Below are positions 21,601 to 36,424 of a DNA stretch of 64,000 nucleotides, piece after piece. Source of the DNA: Labia minor (Eukaryota; Arthropoda; Insecta; Dermaptera; Spongiphoridae). The translations under genes were made by a program, and so were the position numbers. The stretch's first letter is position 1, and each line of letters starts with the position of its first letter. The notes below the pieces were generated by a model. That model saw only the letters and a list, made by a program, of their open reading frames with translations, ran no database searches and was not told the DNA's origin. The DNA lies in contig OY720346.1 of NCBI GenBank assembly GCA_963082975.1, positions 69,741,267 to 69,805,266 on the forward strand. Reading direction: 5' to 3'.

Positions 21601-22047
21601 TATTTATTATTTATTATTTATAATTTATAATTAATTAAATTTAATTTAAATATAATATATTATGTTATTTAATCCAATTCAAATTGCGAGATAGTCGAGT
21701 GGAGACACTCCAGCTAATTATATATGACTTAACTAGCGCGCATGCGCGCCGTGGACTTTGGACCTAGCGAGAGGGTATTAGAACGAAAGACAGCACAAAA
21801 CGAAGACGCAGATAGCCTCTTTCTCAAAGACGAAAGACCGGACAAAAGAAAGACGCAGATAGCCTCTTTCTCAAGAACGAAACACCGCACAAAAGAGAGA
21901 CGGAGATAGAGGCTATCTCATTCTCACTCGTTATATCTATATCTTTTTTCTCTCTTGCGTTACGAATGCGTTACGAAATTTCAATTTTTCAATTCACTCT
22001 CCATTCTCAACCAAATGTCAGGACGCCGCTAAAGAAGTTTCACTTCA

Positions 22048-24201
22048 AAAAGTATTTTTAACATGATGTCTGTCCGTCCGTCCGTCCGTATAGATGTGTA
22101 CAGCCTGAATGGTTCAACCGATTTTGATGAAATTTGGTATATTTACTTAATGCGTCAGTGTGATGAATTGATCAACTTTTGGTGCAAATCCGGAAACCGG
22201 AAGTGGTAATATTAGCGATCGACGATAGGAAGGGAGGTATTGTTTTCACACCAAATTTCACATGTGGAGATTTTTTACATATCACCACGAATCATGCACT
22301 TTGTATTGATTTTATCCACGAGAAAAATCATATTTATTAGATTTTTCTTAATTTAAAATTATATGACGTCATCCAGCCATTCATGACGTCACAGCCTGGT
22401 CTTGCATATATATTATAAATAAAATAAAATTAAAAATGTTTATATTTATTATTTATGTTATATGCCTATCTGTTTTTTATTACATTAATAATTAATATTA
22501 AAATTATTTGAAATTGTTTCTGTAGCTGGAAATTAATTTACTTCAAACCGTCGGTCGGTTCGGACCTGGCTACAGGTCAACTTATTTTACCTCTATTCGT
22601 AAAAATCATGGTTTCTTTTTCCTTAACAATTGAATTTTGTTTAGTTGAAGAAGAATGAAATAAAGGACATTTTCAAACCTTTGAAAATAGATAATATCCA
22701 GGTGGACATTTATTAATAAAAAAAAAAAATAATAAAAAAACAATATTCTTTTTATACTGGCCTGGCCAACATGCGGCCCACCGTGAAAAATTGTGTGGCC
22801 CGCCAGTTAACTTTCTATTTCTTTTGTAACTTTCTTTTAAACTCAGGTATTTGGACAATTCAGGTATTTGAAAAATCTATGAAACTATACTTACTTGAAT
22901 AAGAGAGACAATAATAATACAACAAAGACCCTTTAGACACCTAACCCTTCTCAAAAGATAATACACATGTCATATTCCAGTTGGAGAGAAAAGATATTCA
23001 AGGGAAAATTGGAAGAAGAATTTGATGTGAAATTTTAGTCTATTTAGAAAATAAATGAAAGCCTGAGTTTAACCCAAACTTTATATCATATCGAATATAT
23101 ATTTACAAAGAATATTTTGATTAAATTAAATTATAAATTATATATTATTTATACAAAAATCAAATTATCCAGGTTTTTGAAAAAACAGCAAGAAGTTAAG
23201 TTTTAATAAGCATATAATAATATATTTTAAATAATATTTATTACTATCATTTTCTTAAGGTGTAGAGGATGAGAAAAAATTTTACATTACAACCCATTTT
23301 CTCACCATCTGATCAATAAATGGTCATTGATAAATGAAAAAAACGCCTTATTTAATAAATTCTCTCAACCTATAATCATTTTATTTATTAATTGTATATA
23401 TATAAATATATTATTTTTGATCTAAACGAATAGAAAAGGATTTTACATAAAATTTTTAATCATTCCACAAATTAATAATATAATAAATGACACATTGTAA
23501 ATTGTGGATAAAAAAATATATTTCATTATATGTTATCATAATTATTATACTAGAAAAAATTATATATATATATATATATATATTTAATTTTATTACGAAA
23601 TTAATTAAAAAATTTTAAAATATTTTAAAGATAAAAAATCATTGATATAATATCAATTAAAAATAAGTTGACCTGTAGCCAGGTCCGAACCGACCGACGG
23701 TTTGAAGTAAATTAATTTCCAGCTACAGAAACAATTTCAAATAATTTTAATATTAATTATTAATGTAATAAAAAACAGATAGGCATATAACATAAATAAT
23801 AAATATAAACATTTTTAATTTTATTTTATTTATAATATATATGCAAGACCAGGCTGTGACGTCATGAATGGCTGGATGACGTCATATAATTTTAAATTAA
23901 GAAAAATCTAATAAATATGATTTTTCTCGTGGATAAAATCAATACAAAGTGCATGATTCGTGGTGATATGTAAAAAATCTCCACATGTGAAATTTGGTGT
24001 GAAAACAATACCTCCCTTCCTATCGTCGATCGCTAATATTACCACTTCCGGTTTCCGGATTTGCACCAAAAGTTGATCAATTCATCACACTGACGCATTA
24101 AGTAAATATACCAAATTTCATCAAAATCGGTTGAACCGTTCAAGCTGTACACATCTATACGAACGGACGGACGGACAGACATCATGCTAAATATACTTTT
24201 T
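22048..24201. repeat. R2 inverted repeat with spacer, unit A2
   Basis: Copy of 7223-9376: arms 22048-22588 and 23660-24201 around a spacer of about 1.07 kb. Confidence 0.9.
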
Positions 24202-24559
24202 TCTGTTAAGAAAATGCATGATTCGTGGAGATATGTAAAAATCTCCACATGTGAAATTTGGTGTGAAAACAATACCTCCCTTACTATCGTCGGTCGGTAA
24301 AAAGAGGCGGTAGGCAAATATAATACATTAATTAATAATAATTAAAAAAATTAAAATCATTTAAAATAAGAAGTTTCAAAATTTCTAGATTTTTTAAATC
24401 ATTATAATTTATGAATATTTAATGATTACATTTAAAATCATTTGAAAGTTATAATTTCATCTTCACAAACAGAGATTAAAAAATAATAAAATCGAAATAT
24501 TGAAAAAATATAATAGGGAGGTAGAAAAAAAGTTCGAATTCCCCTCTTCTTATTTTTAT

Positions 24560-24741
24560 TTAAGAGGTCTTCTGATTGGTTGCCTGTTTCGACACACCTT
24601 TTTTCGACTTAAACGCCACCCTCCATTTCCTTTAGCTATCATTTGCTCTCTGCATCTCACCAATTCAACATCAGCACGCTTGCTAACAGAGTGTACTTTG
24701 CAATTTGTTTTGTTTTTGATTTTATTTTTTGTTTTTTAATC
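24560..24741 (+). promoter_or_regulatory. Conserved leader, gene copy 2
   Basis: Same sequence as before copy 1, with ATTGG, the pyrimidine tract ending in TTTAG, and no in-frame ATG before 24742. Confidence 0.45.
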
Positions 24742-26136
24742 ATGCCATTCAAAAAGTTAAAAGTCGACCATTGTGTCCAGGAGGTGACTCCTGTAAATGA
24801 AACGAGTGTTCAATATAGTGGTGATCAAGAATTACATCAACATTTGGGGAGATTACCGCAAGAATTAGTAGGTAATATTCTTCAATATGCAACAATACAA
24901 CAATTGCTTGTTTTTAGTGAAGATCCATATTATTACCATGTGATTATCAAGTCTGGGATTATCTCTTCCTTACCAGCAATATCATTCCGCCGTCGGAATT
25001 CCTTCTACGCTGAACATTTTTTCGGACGATTCTATTTATTCATAGAAACAGTTGAAGTAAGTGAGTTGAATTATGAATTTTTAATCAAGTTTATAAAACA
25101 TTATCCCATGCCCCGATTAAAAAAAATTAATTTTATAATTTTACACAAACGTGTAAAAATCATAAATGATATAGAAGATCGTCTAACAAAATTAAAATGT
25201 CTTATAGAAGAAGGTAAATTGCCAACTTGTCCTATTTTCAAGAAAGTAGAAGAAATTATTATCAGAATAAGACGTGTGCGTTTACCAAATCCTGAAATTT
25301 TTTCATGGGCTATTAATTATTTTTTTCCAAATTTAAAAAAATTAGACTTAAAGGGTAAACCTATATTAAATAATAAATCATTTTGTAAAATGAACAACCT
25401 TGTAACATTAAATTTGCCGATATTATTGATAGAAACAATGGAACCATTGAAATCAATAGTTAACTTCTCTAATTTAAGAAAATTAAAAATCGGTTTTATC
25501 TGTGATAATATTACCTGGCCATCTTATTTGTCCAAATTAGAAAATTTAGAACACCTACAGATTTCATACGATGGCCCAGAAGAAATTGTCAGGAGTTATT
25601 TTGAAATTGCACCATTACGTAAATTGAAAAAAGTAATGCTTTTGGAAATTCCATCGTTTACAGAAAAACTAGTTAAAGTGTTTCTAGAAAAAAGGTTACC
25701 ATTAACAAATTTGAAAATAAGTTTTTGCGATGATGTCGAGAAAAATGCCTTGAAAATGCTCAATCAGTTTGAAAATTTAACAGATCTCCGATTAGAATTC
25801 TGTGAATTATTAAAATCTAGTGATCTCGAGGATATCCATAAAATAAAAAAATTAAATATTTTATCGTTGCGTGGATGTCTAGAAATAGATAATGAAGCCC
25901 TTCCATATATTTTTCAATGTAAAACATTATATCAATTAACTCTTGATGGCACATATGTAAAAGTGGATTTTAGGTCATTTAAAAATAACTTGCGTGTTCA
26001 TACATTGAACATTCAAAAACAAGACCATCATAATGATTATCGTGCGTGGCCATCTAATTTGAATACTCCAGATAAAGGTCGGAATTTAAAAGAATTGTTA
26101 CCTTTTGCATGTTGTATCAAAAAATTAACATTTTAA
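24742..26136 (+). CDS. F-box / leucine-rich-repeat protein, copy 2
   Basis: 464 residues, the same protein as copy 1 (9917-11311): F-box at residues 38-75 and nine LRRs from about 198 to 420. No difference from copy 1 is visible in the protein, and the leader and 3' flank also match. AATAAA lies at 26185-26190. The lack of any change over the whole unit means copies 1 and 2 are either a very recent duplication or an assembly duplicate. Confidence 0.82.
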   Translation: MPFKKLKVDHCVQEVTPVNETSVQYSGDQELHQHLGRLPQELVGNILQYATIQQLLVFSEDPYYYHVIIKSGIISSLPAISFRRRNSFYAEHFFGRFYLFIETVEVSELNYEFLIKFIKHYPMPRLKKINFIILHKRVKIINDIEDRLTKLKCLIEEGKLPTCPIFKKVEEIIIRIRRVRLPNPEIFSWAINYFFPNLKKLDLKGKPILNNKSFCKMNNLVTLNLPILLIETMEPLKSIVNFSNLRKLKIGFICDNITWPSYLSKLENLEHLQISYDGPEEIVRSYFEIAPLRKLKKVMLLEIPSFTEKLVKVFLEKRLPLTNLKISFCDDVEKNALKMLNQFENLTDLRLEFCELLKSSDLEDIHKIKKLNILSLRGCLEIDNEALPYIFQCKTLYQLTLDGTYVKVDFRSFKNNLRVHTLNIQKQDHHNDYRAWPSNLNTPDKGRNLKELLPFACCIKKLTF

Positions 26137-27066
26137 TTTAAAGATTACTTTTTTGTGAGTGATAATTGTATTTAGAGTATAAAAAATAAATTTTTATAAA
26201 TATTTCTTATGATGGTTTTATAAGCTTAAATTATTTTAATATTTAAGATTTATATTTTATAATATCTATATTAAAAATATTTATATATAATTTTTAATAA
26301 TTGAAAATACTATTTTATTAATATAAATAAATTACCATTGTATGTTTGTATTTATATGAGAAAAGAAATTGTTAACTTTAAATCATAAATATATTAAATC
26401 ATAATATATGTATTCTATTATTTGTAAGTATTACACATTTTTAAAAGTTATTTATGTAGAATAATAATAAATAAACATTTTTTTATTTTTTTTAATATTA
26501 TTGTATTTAAATTAAATTATTTAAAAAATAATTTTAAATATTTAATAAAATTATTGTTTAAAGTAAAATTATTATTGATTTATTGTAAAGATTATAATAC
26601 AAAAATCTAACAAATATCTCATTGGATTATTTTGTCATAAATAATATCTTTATTAAAATAAATATATAATATATATACTTATACAAATGATAATTGAAAA
26701 ATGGCGATACGCTAATTTGTAATTTATATTTTAAATGTAAGCATATCTTAATTAATATTAATACATATTATAAAATGAAATTTTATATGAATTTATTTTG
26801 TTTTACTTTTCAATCCTATAACCTTTCCCATATTCTTCATATATATATATATATATAAGAAAGTTATATAAATAATATAATAATATGTAAATGACATAAA
26901 ATATTGTAGGATTTCCAGCTAATAATTTTATTTGTTTTGCGAAAACATTCATATTTAAATTTTTTGGTTTCGTTCGACCCGGATATCCATTTGTGATAGT
27001 GAAAATTTAAAATAACATATATTAATTTAAATTAAATTATAATTTAAAATTAATAAATAATATTTA

Positions 27067-27447
27067 TTAAACCAGCGCATGTTTGGCTCTTTGTTGATGC
27101 CACCACTTCACGTGTTGGCGCGTGAAATTTGCAGTGTTAAAAAATTAATTCCTGTACTTTGAGCAAATAAATGTAGCTGAAATTCTAGATATAGCAGTTT
27201 TATACAATTATTAATCATGTGAAAAATTATCAAACATATATCTTTATTTTTACGGTCACTTTAGAAGAAAAAATATCAAAACGTTGTAATAATCTTGGTT
27301 ACACACACACACACACACACACACACAGAGAGACATTTTTCTCAACCTTAGTGAAAATTATTCAGGAACCTTCAAATCGTATAAAAACATCAAAATCTCA
27401 ACATCGAAAATTTTCGTGATCGCAATACTATCTCGCCAGATATAGTA
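27067..27447 (-). repeat. R1 repeat (inverted), unit A2
   Basis: Copy of 12242-12622, with the CA microsatellite and terminal stem-loop. Confidence 0.8.
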
Positions 27448-28025
27448 AAAAAATAAATAAATAATTTTTTAATTTTTGTTCCTTTAAAATATTTGAAATT
27501 TTTTCATTTATTTTTTTAATTATTAATTAATGTTTTTTCATTAATTAGTTAAATAATATACTTTTCGGACCTGGCCACAGGTCAACTTATTTTGTTAATA
27601 ATTTATTTTTATTTTTTATTTTTTTTGTTAATAATTATTACATTTTTATTTGTTCGAAAATTATTTCTACTTTATTAATTGTTAATAGTTATTACATTTT
27701 AATTAACAGTTTTCGGAATAAGTATATTCTCTTATTTTATAGAGATTTTTATTGTTTGTCTCAAAAGTCTACCTACAATATTTCATTACCATTGTATGAT
27801 TCAAAAAAAAATTCAAAATATTTAATAGGACATGACATGATCTTAGTATTTTTCCCATCCCAGAATATTTGCTAATATTACATGTTGGAGTTCCAATTAC
27901 CTGCATATTTAATGGCAATTTCAATGCTGAATATACTTTTAAATAAAAAATTAAAAAAATTTGAAGTAAATGGAATTATTATACTTAATAAATCTATATA
28001 TAAATTTAATATATATTCAAACAAT

Positions 28026-28615
28026 AATTGAAACAATATAAATAAAACGATTCAATATTTTACTTACATTGTGATTTATATTTCTATTTTTATTACAACT
28101 GTTATTATGTGTATGTTATTTTTGACAGTTTAAAAAAAATTAAAAATATTTGAATTTGGAAGATTATATGTAGCGCCATGTGTCGATAGTTTTGTGACAC
28201 TATAGACTTTTACCAAAATATTACTAATTAAATTAATTTTGGATTTAATTGAAACAATATAAATAAAACGATACAATATTTTACTTACATTGTGATTTAT
28301 ATTTCTATTTTTATTACAACTGTTATTATGGGTATGTTATTTTTGACAGTTTAAAAAAAATTAAAAATATTTGAATTTGGAAAATTATATGTAGCGCCAT
28401 CTGTCGATAGTTTTGTGACACTAAAGACTTTTAGCAATATATTACTAATTAAATTAATTTTGGATAAATTAATTTTGGATTTAACTACACTAAACCCTTC
28501 CTTGGTATGCCCACAACAATTCCTGAAAGTTTCACCGTAATCGGACGGGTAGTTTTTGAGTCTATAAGAGACAGACAGACAGACAGACACACAGACAGAC
28601 ACACAGACATTGCCT
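28026..28615 (-). repeat. R4 repeat with 221-bp duplication, unit A2
   Basis: Copy of 13201-13790, followed by the truncated R1 at 28628-28864. Confidence 0.75.
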
Positions 28616-29195
28616 TTTATATATATAGATTAATCATGTGAAAAATTATCAAACATATATCTTTATTTTTACGGTCACTTTAGAAGAAAAAATATCAAAA
28701 CGTTGTAATAATCTTGGTTACACACACACACACACACACACAGAGAGAGACATTTTTCTCAACCTTAGTGAAAATTATTCAGGAACCTTCAAATCGTATA
28801 AAAACATCAAAATCTCAACATCGAAAATTTTCGTGATCGCAATACTATCTCGCCAGATATAGTAAAAAAATAAATAAATAATTTTTTAATTTTTGTTCCT
28901 TTAAAATATTTGAAATTTTTTCATTTATTTTTTAATTATTAATTAATGTTTTTTCATTAATTAGTTAAATAATATACTTTTTAATTATTTTTTTTTCTCT
29001 CTAAAATATTTGAAATTTTTTAATCTGTTTTGTCGTTTAATTTTTTGTTAATTCTTATCAATTTTTATTAGTTAATTTTTTATTTTATATTTATTTATTT
29101 ATTGTTCTTTTATTAATGATTTTTTAGATTGTTTTATAACTTTTAATATTTTTTCACTAAAATATTATTTATTTATTATTATTAGGGACCCCAAG

Positions 29196-31465
29196 CAGCG
29201 GCGGCTCGCTAGGGTAGGCAAGGTAGGCGACGCCTACCTTATAAATATACAGATGAAAAATATTTATAAATTTTATTATATTTATTAAGTTTAAAAATAT
29301 TTAGTTTCATAAAATAATTATTTAATGATTTAATATATTAAGATTTAAAAAAAAAAAATTTGAAACTGCGGAGCGCACGGGTACTGCTAGTCATAAAGTA
29401 AAGGCGATATTTTTCATCGCCTATTTACTGCCTGTACTCCACACTCCACTGGCCACATTTCTAGTCAGTCGCGCATGCGTACAGCAGTGATAGCTAGCGC
29501 TATAAGTTGAACGGTTAGGCGATGAACTAAGTAGCCTATGCTATGCAATTCGTGTGTATAGAGCAGGTCCATCCCACTCTTAGGCAGCCTTTGAACCCAT
29601 GTTTTTAGTGTTCTAGGACATAAATAGTTGTCGCTGCAGGCATCCAATTTTTAACTCCCCAGGCGCTCTCGAGATCGCACTACTGCAGAAGATAAAATTT
29701 GAATTTATTTTCTTGGACTTGTAAAATCATCCCCCAGTTGTGAGTCCATGTGTGTCATTGTCCCCTCGCCACAGACTACATCGTGCATAAAAATTCGAAA
29801 TCCGAAGGCAGCAATTGCAAACATGCCTACAGTAAGTAAAATTTTATTATATAAATTATTTTATATTAATATTAAATTTATTAATATATTATTAAATATT
29901 TTTTTTATTTACAAAATTTTACATATTTGCCATATTAAATATTATTATTTATATTTACATTAATAATCAGTATTACTGAATTATGTACATATAAAATAAA
30001 ATATTTGAATATATTATTATTATATGTTGTCTATTGAAAATGAACGAGTTTCTTTCTAATTTAACTATTCTTCGTATACCTGATCCAAGACAATAGGCTA
30101 AGTTTTTATTAAACAGACCATATTTATAACCTGTCGATCAACCCATGTACTTAAAATTCGATATTCCAAACATATATATTAAACTATTTTAAAATTATTT
30201 GTTATCATTTCTCAGATGGATTAATCATGAAAACAGCGATTTTACAACAAGCAAGAAGAAAAAGTTAAACCGTGGAGTGATACCTCAGAAAGTAACCCAA
30301 GATAATATGTTTTGTGTATTTAATAATAAAACTATTTTCAAAGGTGTAAATTTATACGTCTCACAATATATGAAAAAACAATATGTAAATAAGATATGTT
30401 TAATAGTGAGATCACATAATTTGTAAATATAATTTTATAATTTTTATTAATTTTCAAATATATATTGTTTATATACATAAAAAATTATTCGTTTCTTTTA
30501 GATATGTTAATTACATAAAAAGATTGTAGAAAATTTTCAGTTTAATTAAAAATTATTTATTTGGAAATTAAACCAATATTTATCTCCAAATAGATAATTT
30601 TTCATTCTACAATTTTTTAATTCCCAACATTCACAATATTCCTTAAAAAAAAAAAAAAGAAAAAAAAAAAGAAAAAAAAGAAAAAAAAAAGAAAAAAAAG
30701 AAAAAAAAAAAAAAATCACACGCACGCACACACACAAGCCCGATTTTTTATAAAATTAGTTAGCCGAGGACGATACCAGGTGGCGCGATGTGCTAAAACT
30801 TTGCTTCAAAATTTAACCCGGAGTGGGGACATCTTATAGATAGTCTGTGGTATAGAGCTTTTCTCTGGGATAGAGCAAGTGTATTACGAAATAATTGATA
30901 CCATTGTTCTTCAAATGGAAACAAGATTTAAGGATATGTCACAGTTAGCATACTTTGCTTTAGGTGATACTTCGAAATTCAGCGATTTTAGTAAAAGCTT
31001 TCCTAAAAATCTTGTAATCCTTCTACACAATCAATTTCAAAACGTATTTGAAAAACAAAAGTTAATAAACGAACTAACTGTAATTTATGAGGATACACAA
31101 TTTCATAATATAAGATTTGATAAATTTCTACAACTTTTTAATGAAAATGATTACAATGAAATTTTTGCAGAAGCATATAAACTTTTCATATTGATAGGCA
31201 CGATTCCGATGACAAGTGTTTCCATAGAGCGCAATTTCTCATGTTTAAAACGCATAAAAAATTATTTAAGAAATTCAATGTCGCAGGAAAGGTTGTCTTC
31301 TCTTTCTTTGTTATCAATAGAAAAAGAATTATTAATTCAAATTTCAAAACAAGATAACTTCTCAGATCAAATTATTGAATTATTTTCAAAATTAAAAGAT
31401 AGACGAATAAATTTAATTTACAAAAATAAATAAATACATCTTTTTTCTTTCTCTTTTTCTACTTT
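29196..31465 (+). mobile_element. hAT element across the A2/A3 junction
   Basis: Copy of 14371-16640: left terminal repeat CAGCGGCGGCTCGC at 29196 and the transposase fragment at 30840-31433. Confidence 0.7.
30840..31433 (+). pseudogene. hAT transposase C-terminal fragment, unit A3
   Basis: Third copy of the hAT dimerisation-domain fragment, unchanged in translation from 1190-1783. Confidence 0.85.
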
Positions 31466-31740
31466 TCGTAAGTTATCTTATATATAAAATTCTCGTGTCA
31501 CAAAACTTTGAAATCATACTCCTCCGAAACGGCTTGACCGATTCTTATGAAATTTTTTATGTATATTCAGTAGGTCTCAGGGCATGTCAGACTTCCTTTA
31601 CAAAACCGCTAATTGGTAAGGTGTGTCCAGGAAATGCTAATTAATTAAAAATAGTTTAGTTACCATACTAGCTCATAGAGGCGCTGGTGGCGATAATTTG
31701 ACATCATATATATATCCTGATAGGAGCCTTCAAATATAAG

Positions 31741-31825
31741 TGGTTCGTAGGTGAACGGTCTAAGGCGTTAACTTATGACTTTGTACTTTCGGTTCGAAAC
31801 TAGCAAAGGCACATTTTTTTTTAAA
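31741..31825 (+). ncRNA. tRNA-like Pol III promoter region (SINE head), unit A3
   Basis: Third copy of the A-box/B-box pair with a T-run end. Confidence 0.6.
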
Positions 31826-33236
31826 GTATTATATATTTTTTTTACAAATTTATTAATTTTTATTATTTTAATATTTTATTATTTTATTTTATTAAATTAA
31901 TTTTATTAAATTAAATTTTATTATTAAATTGTATTTTATTAAATTAAATTTTATTATTAAATTGTATTTTATTAAATTAAATTTTATTATTAAATTGTAT
32001 TTTATTAAATTTTAATATTAAATTGTATTTTATTAAATTAATAATTATGTCAATTAATTTTTTGTGAATAAATAAACAAATATAAAAACTATATATAAAA
32101 TTTGAATTTTCATCCATTCATTCATTTAAAATGATATTAACTTTCTCTTCCTTCTTGGAAAAACCCATATTGCCATCCCTAGCGTCAACTATCTATGTAT
32201 ATATATAAAAAAGGTTTTTGTCTGCATATTGCAGCTGGATGCTCTCTGTGCTCAGAATTTAAAAATTATTATAATATTTCACTTTTTATTTTAAATTCTA
32301 ATATTCAAATATCAATTAAATTAAATAATTTATTCTAAAAGTTGTCATTTAAATTTATTTAATAAAATATTTAGATCATATTTAACTTAATTCTTTATAT
32401 ATATTTGAATATTTCTTCTTTTCTATTTGAAAGTGAAAGCTTAAAAAAAACAGAATATATTATTTTTAAACTTTTATGAACACAAAAATATTTTCTAATC
32501 GTCAATTAAAATGACTAAATTATATTATTTTTGTTTTTGTTTCAATTATTAATTACAAATATATTTTAAGTGCAAAAATGATTTCATGGTTAATTAAAAT
32601 ATGTTTTTTTAGACAAATGATATAAACGAGATGTTTTAAATTTATGTCTTTTTTATATTTTTTTATTAATAGGCTTCTTTTTTTATTTTTAATTTTTAAT
32701 AAATTCTCTTTTTTGATATGATATTAATAAAAAATAATATTAAATTGTATATAAAATTAAAAATTAGAATATTTGAATTTTTTTAAATTTTAACACATGT
32801 AATCAATCATATGCATAACGAATGGAAAATTTTGAAAATCAACTTAGTATTAAATTCAGAAAAAAATACTCATATATAGAATATAATAGACCATTCGAAT
32901 ATAATTTAAAACTATTTTTCTCCTTCTATTTTAAATTTTAAAAAAAACGGAGTGTTACGAAATTAAGATGCCTGGATAGATAAATGGGCTGGAAGAGGAG
33001 GCAATTTATAATTTTCTTCTAATTCAGATTGAAATTAATAGTGATAAGAAAATATATTTATTAACAAAATCTTAATATACAAAATGTAGAATTTGAATAT
33101 GTAGAAGGATAATAATATTTGAGAAAATTTAAATCGAGGTAGAAATCGGGAAACGCCTGTTATCATGCAGTAAAGAGGGTTATCTCATCAAAATTATTAT
33201 CAAAAGGAATCAAAATTAAAATATATAAACCAATTA

Positions 33237-33637
33237 TTTTGCCTGCCTGTTGTATTATATGGGTGGGACGCATGGTCTATGACCCTGGGAGAAGAGAGTA
33301 GATTCAGAGTATTCTTTCCAGCATATATTGGCCAAAGAAAGGTGAGGTCACCGGGGAATGGCGGAGACTGCATAACGAGGAATGGCATGACCTCTATGCA
33401 TCTTCAGAAATAGTTAGGGTTATAAAAGCGAAAAAGCTGCGATAGGCAGGAGACGTGGCTAGAATGGGAGAGGAAAAAGATATGGATTGGAAAACGGTGC
33501 GGAGACCGATTGGAAAACGTCCGCTTGGAAGACCAAGGACGCGTAGGAAGGGACGTAAGAGAGATGGGGCAAGGACTCAAGATAGGGACACTTGGAGAAA
33601 TGTGGTTGCTGCGGCCAAGTACTTTCGAGTTCCTTAG
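33237..33637 (+). pseudogene. LINE reverse-transcriptase tail, decayed, unit A3
   Basis: Third copy, with the same frame changes and internal stop as 3587-3987. Confidence 0.85.
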
Positions 33638-33749
33638 AGTCACACAGAGATAGATAGATATAACATATACAATAATATACAATAATAATATATATCATTA
33701 AAATATATTTTAAATAAGAACACAAAAAGAAATGAATGTTTTATGTAAT

Positions 33750-33880
33750 ATACTGATTGAAACAAAATGGATGAAAACCTTTTACTACTCTTAACCAAAC
33801 ACTATGTACCACTCGGGGGGTACAGGGGGCGGAGCCCCCGTCTAGGTGCGGAGAGCGCCGAAGGCGCTCGGGGCAGCTAG
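33750..33880 (+). mobile_element. Helitron-type 3' terminus, unit A3
   Basis: Third copy of the twin-hairpin end, CTAG at 33877-33880 followed by T. Confidence 0.7.
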
Positions 33881-35262
33881 TATATATATATATATAGTGT
33901 GGAACTGCCGTATGACAATGTAAAAAAAAATAGGGAAATTTTTTATTTAGGGATTTATTCTTTTAGGGATATTTTACTTAGTGATTTTTGCAATTAGGGA
34001 TTTTTACATGATTTCTTTCAAAATATCCTACCACTACGGCGGACGAAAAGATTTCGAAATCTTAAAGTAGTTTTTTTATAAATAACTCCTATATATCATT
34101 AAGTTTAGGTAAAAATGAATATAATGAAACATTTAATAAATTCGATTCCCTATAAATTTAATACGACAGTATGATAATTCTCATAAAAATGGGTATTTAT
34201 TGAGAAAATCAATAAAATGTGCTTTGAAACCTCTTTAAACTACCCTTACTTATGGTCCGATCTTGTCCAAAAACAATCCAATTCCCGCCCATCATTCCAA
34301 AAAAAAACATCTAAATATCAAATTTCAAGACAATATCTCATTTTTTTAGACGTAATCTCGGTAACGAGCCGGTTCAAAAATTTTTTTTTGCAGTTTTGGA
34401 TTCAGAACCGTCTGAAAAGTGGAAATCTCGAAGAATCTCGGAACAAAAATTTTCAAAATTATATAAATAATAATATGAAATAGTCAATAAATCTTACTTA
34501 TTATACTAGGAAAAGTTGTATATATATATGTGTGTGTGTGTGGAATGGAGCAATTAATTAAGTAGGTCTTTGAAAACAATATTTTTCATATACCAATGAT
34601 CATTTCTTAGTATGTATTTTGTCGATAAATTTATGCTTAAGACCGACATTTGTTCGTTGCTCTAAATTATCGACTGTTGCCTGTTTTCCTCACTCAAGCG
34701 TTCGTTTTTACTATCACGCCAGAGACAGTATTGTGATCATGAAAATTTTTGATTTCGAGCTTTTGATGTTTTTATAAGTTTTAAAGATCCCTGAGTCATT
34801 TTCAGTAAATTTAAAAATTATGTCTGTCTGTGTATGTATATGCAGACAAGATTACGCAAAAATGGTTTGAGCTAGAATCATGAAATTTGGTATACGGGCA
34901 TTATTCAAAATTCGTAGTTTTCTATCTACTTATGAGAAATGTAGCTCAACGGGAAGAGGGTCATTACCAACCACGTTTTCATTTTTACCGACCGACGATA
35001 GTAAGGGAGGTATTGTTTTCACACCAAATTTCACATGTGGAGATTTTTACATATCTCCACGAATCATGCATTTTCTAAACAGAAAAAATGTGCAGCATCG
35101 TACACGTGGCGGAAGTGAAACTTCTTACAATCTAGAGAATAAGATAAATTTTAGTTGAGAGTGTGAGTGAGAGAGAAATAGAGAAAAATAAAGGGATCAT
35201 TTCGAAAGACATATAACAGTATAAAATTTTCGTAACAAATATTCGCTTTATTATTATTATTA

Positions 35263-35832
35263 TCTACTCTATCATCATATCTACATGCCTGTACTATTGT
35301 CGGTTGGTGATTCAATTGGTAATACTGATATTAATGGCTTGTGATAACTAAAATAAGATATATATGTTCGTGATTCGATATTTTCTATATAACGTGTAAA
35401 AACAGCATCTATTGTAGTTCCAGATTTTGTTGTTGATTCCTTGGGATCGTTATTTATAAGCAGACCAAATGTTTCTCGAAGAAAGTTGATCAACGGCAAC
35501 GAATCATCGGATCCAAAATTTACATTAAAATCTCCCCCGAGAATTAGAGGGATTTTATCTTCGCCTCGTTCAAGTGCATTAGCACCTGTGTGGCTATAAA
35601 CCAGTAGTGAACGGTGTATGAAATAAATAATATCGTCTAAATTTTGGTCGTTATTTTTTTTCGGCATAGTGAAATCTGTGGAGTAGAGAAAAGCAGTTTT
35701 AAATGCAATAATAATTTTAAATTGATTTAGTAGTGTTAAAGTAATGTTGAGATTCGGATAAATAACGTGAATGGTCATCGACGCACATAACTGTATGTGT
35801 TGGCGTGTGAATCGCCGACCATGTTCACACAC
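35263..35832 (-). pseudogene. EEP endonuclease fragment with an extra 1-base deletion, unit A3
   Basis: As 5614-6183, but one T is missing near 35286 (ctacatgcc instead of ctacattgcc), so the frame shifts for the last few codons and ends early, after the SPTDNSTG stretch. This is the first difference noticed between A3 and the other two units. Confidence 0.7.
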
Positions 35833-35930
35833 ACAATTACATGCGTCGGTATGAGTGCACGCTGTATATTTGACTTGAGAATTTTAATTATTTCACGATA
35901 TATATATATATATATATAAATATCAATTTT

Positions 35931-36424
35931 TACTATCTCGCCAGAGATAGTATTGCGATCACGAAAATTTTCGATGTTGAGATTTTGATGTTTTTATACG
36001 TTTTGAAGGTTCCTGAATCATTTTCACTAAGGTTGAGAAAAATGTCTGTATGTGTGTATGTGTGTGTGTATGTATGTAGGCAAGATTACGCAAAAACGGT
36101 TTGAGCTAGAATGATGAAATTTGGTACATGGACATTATTCAAAATTCATAGTTTTCTATCAACTTTTGAGAAATGTAGGTCAACCGGAAGAGGGTCATTA
36201 CCTACAACGTTTTGATTTTTTTTCCTCTAAAGTGACCGTAAAAATAAAGATATATGTTTGATAATTTTTCACATGATTAATAATTGTATAAAACTGCTAT
36301 ATATAGAATTTCAGCTTGATTGATTCGCTAAAATTACCAGAATTAATTTTTTAACACTGCAAATCTCACGCGCCAACACGTAACGTGGTGCCATCAACAA
36401 AAAGCCAAACATGCGCTGGTTTAA
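35931..36424 (+). repeat. R1 repeat, unit A3
   Basis: Copy of 6282-6775, with the stem-loop and GT microsatellite intact. Confidence 0.75.

Larger units (their letters stand above)
14826..29650. repeat. Tandem unit A2 (14,825 bp)
   Basis: Second copy of unit A. All landmarks sit at A1 position + 14825, including microsatellite lengths, which normally change fastest. It joins A3 directly at 29650/29651 inside the hAT element, with no filler sequence. Confidence 0.95.
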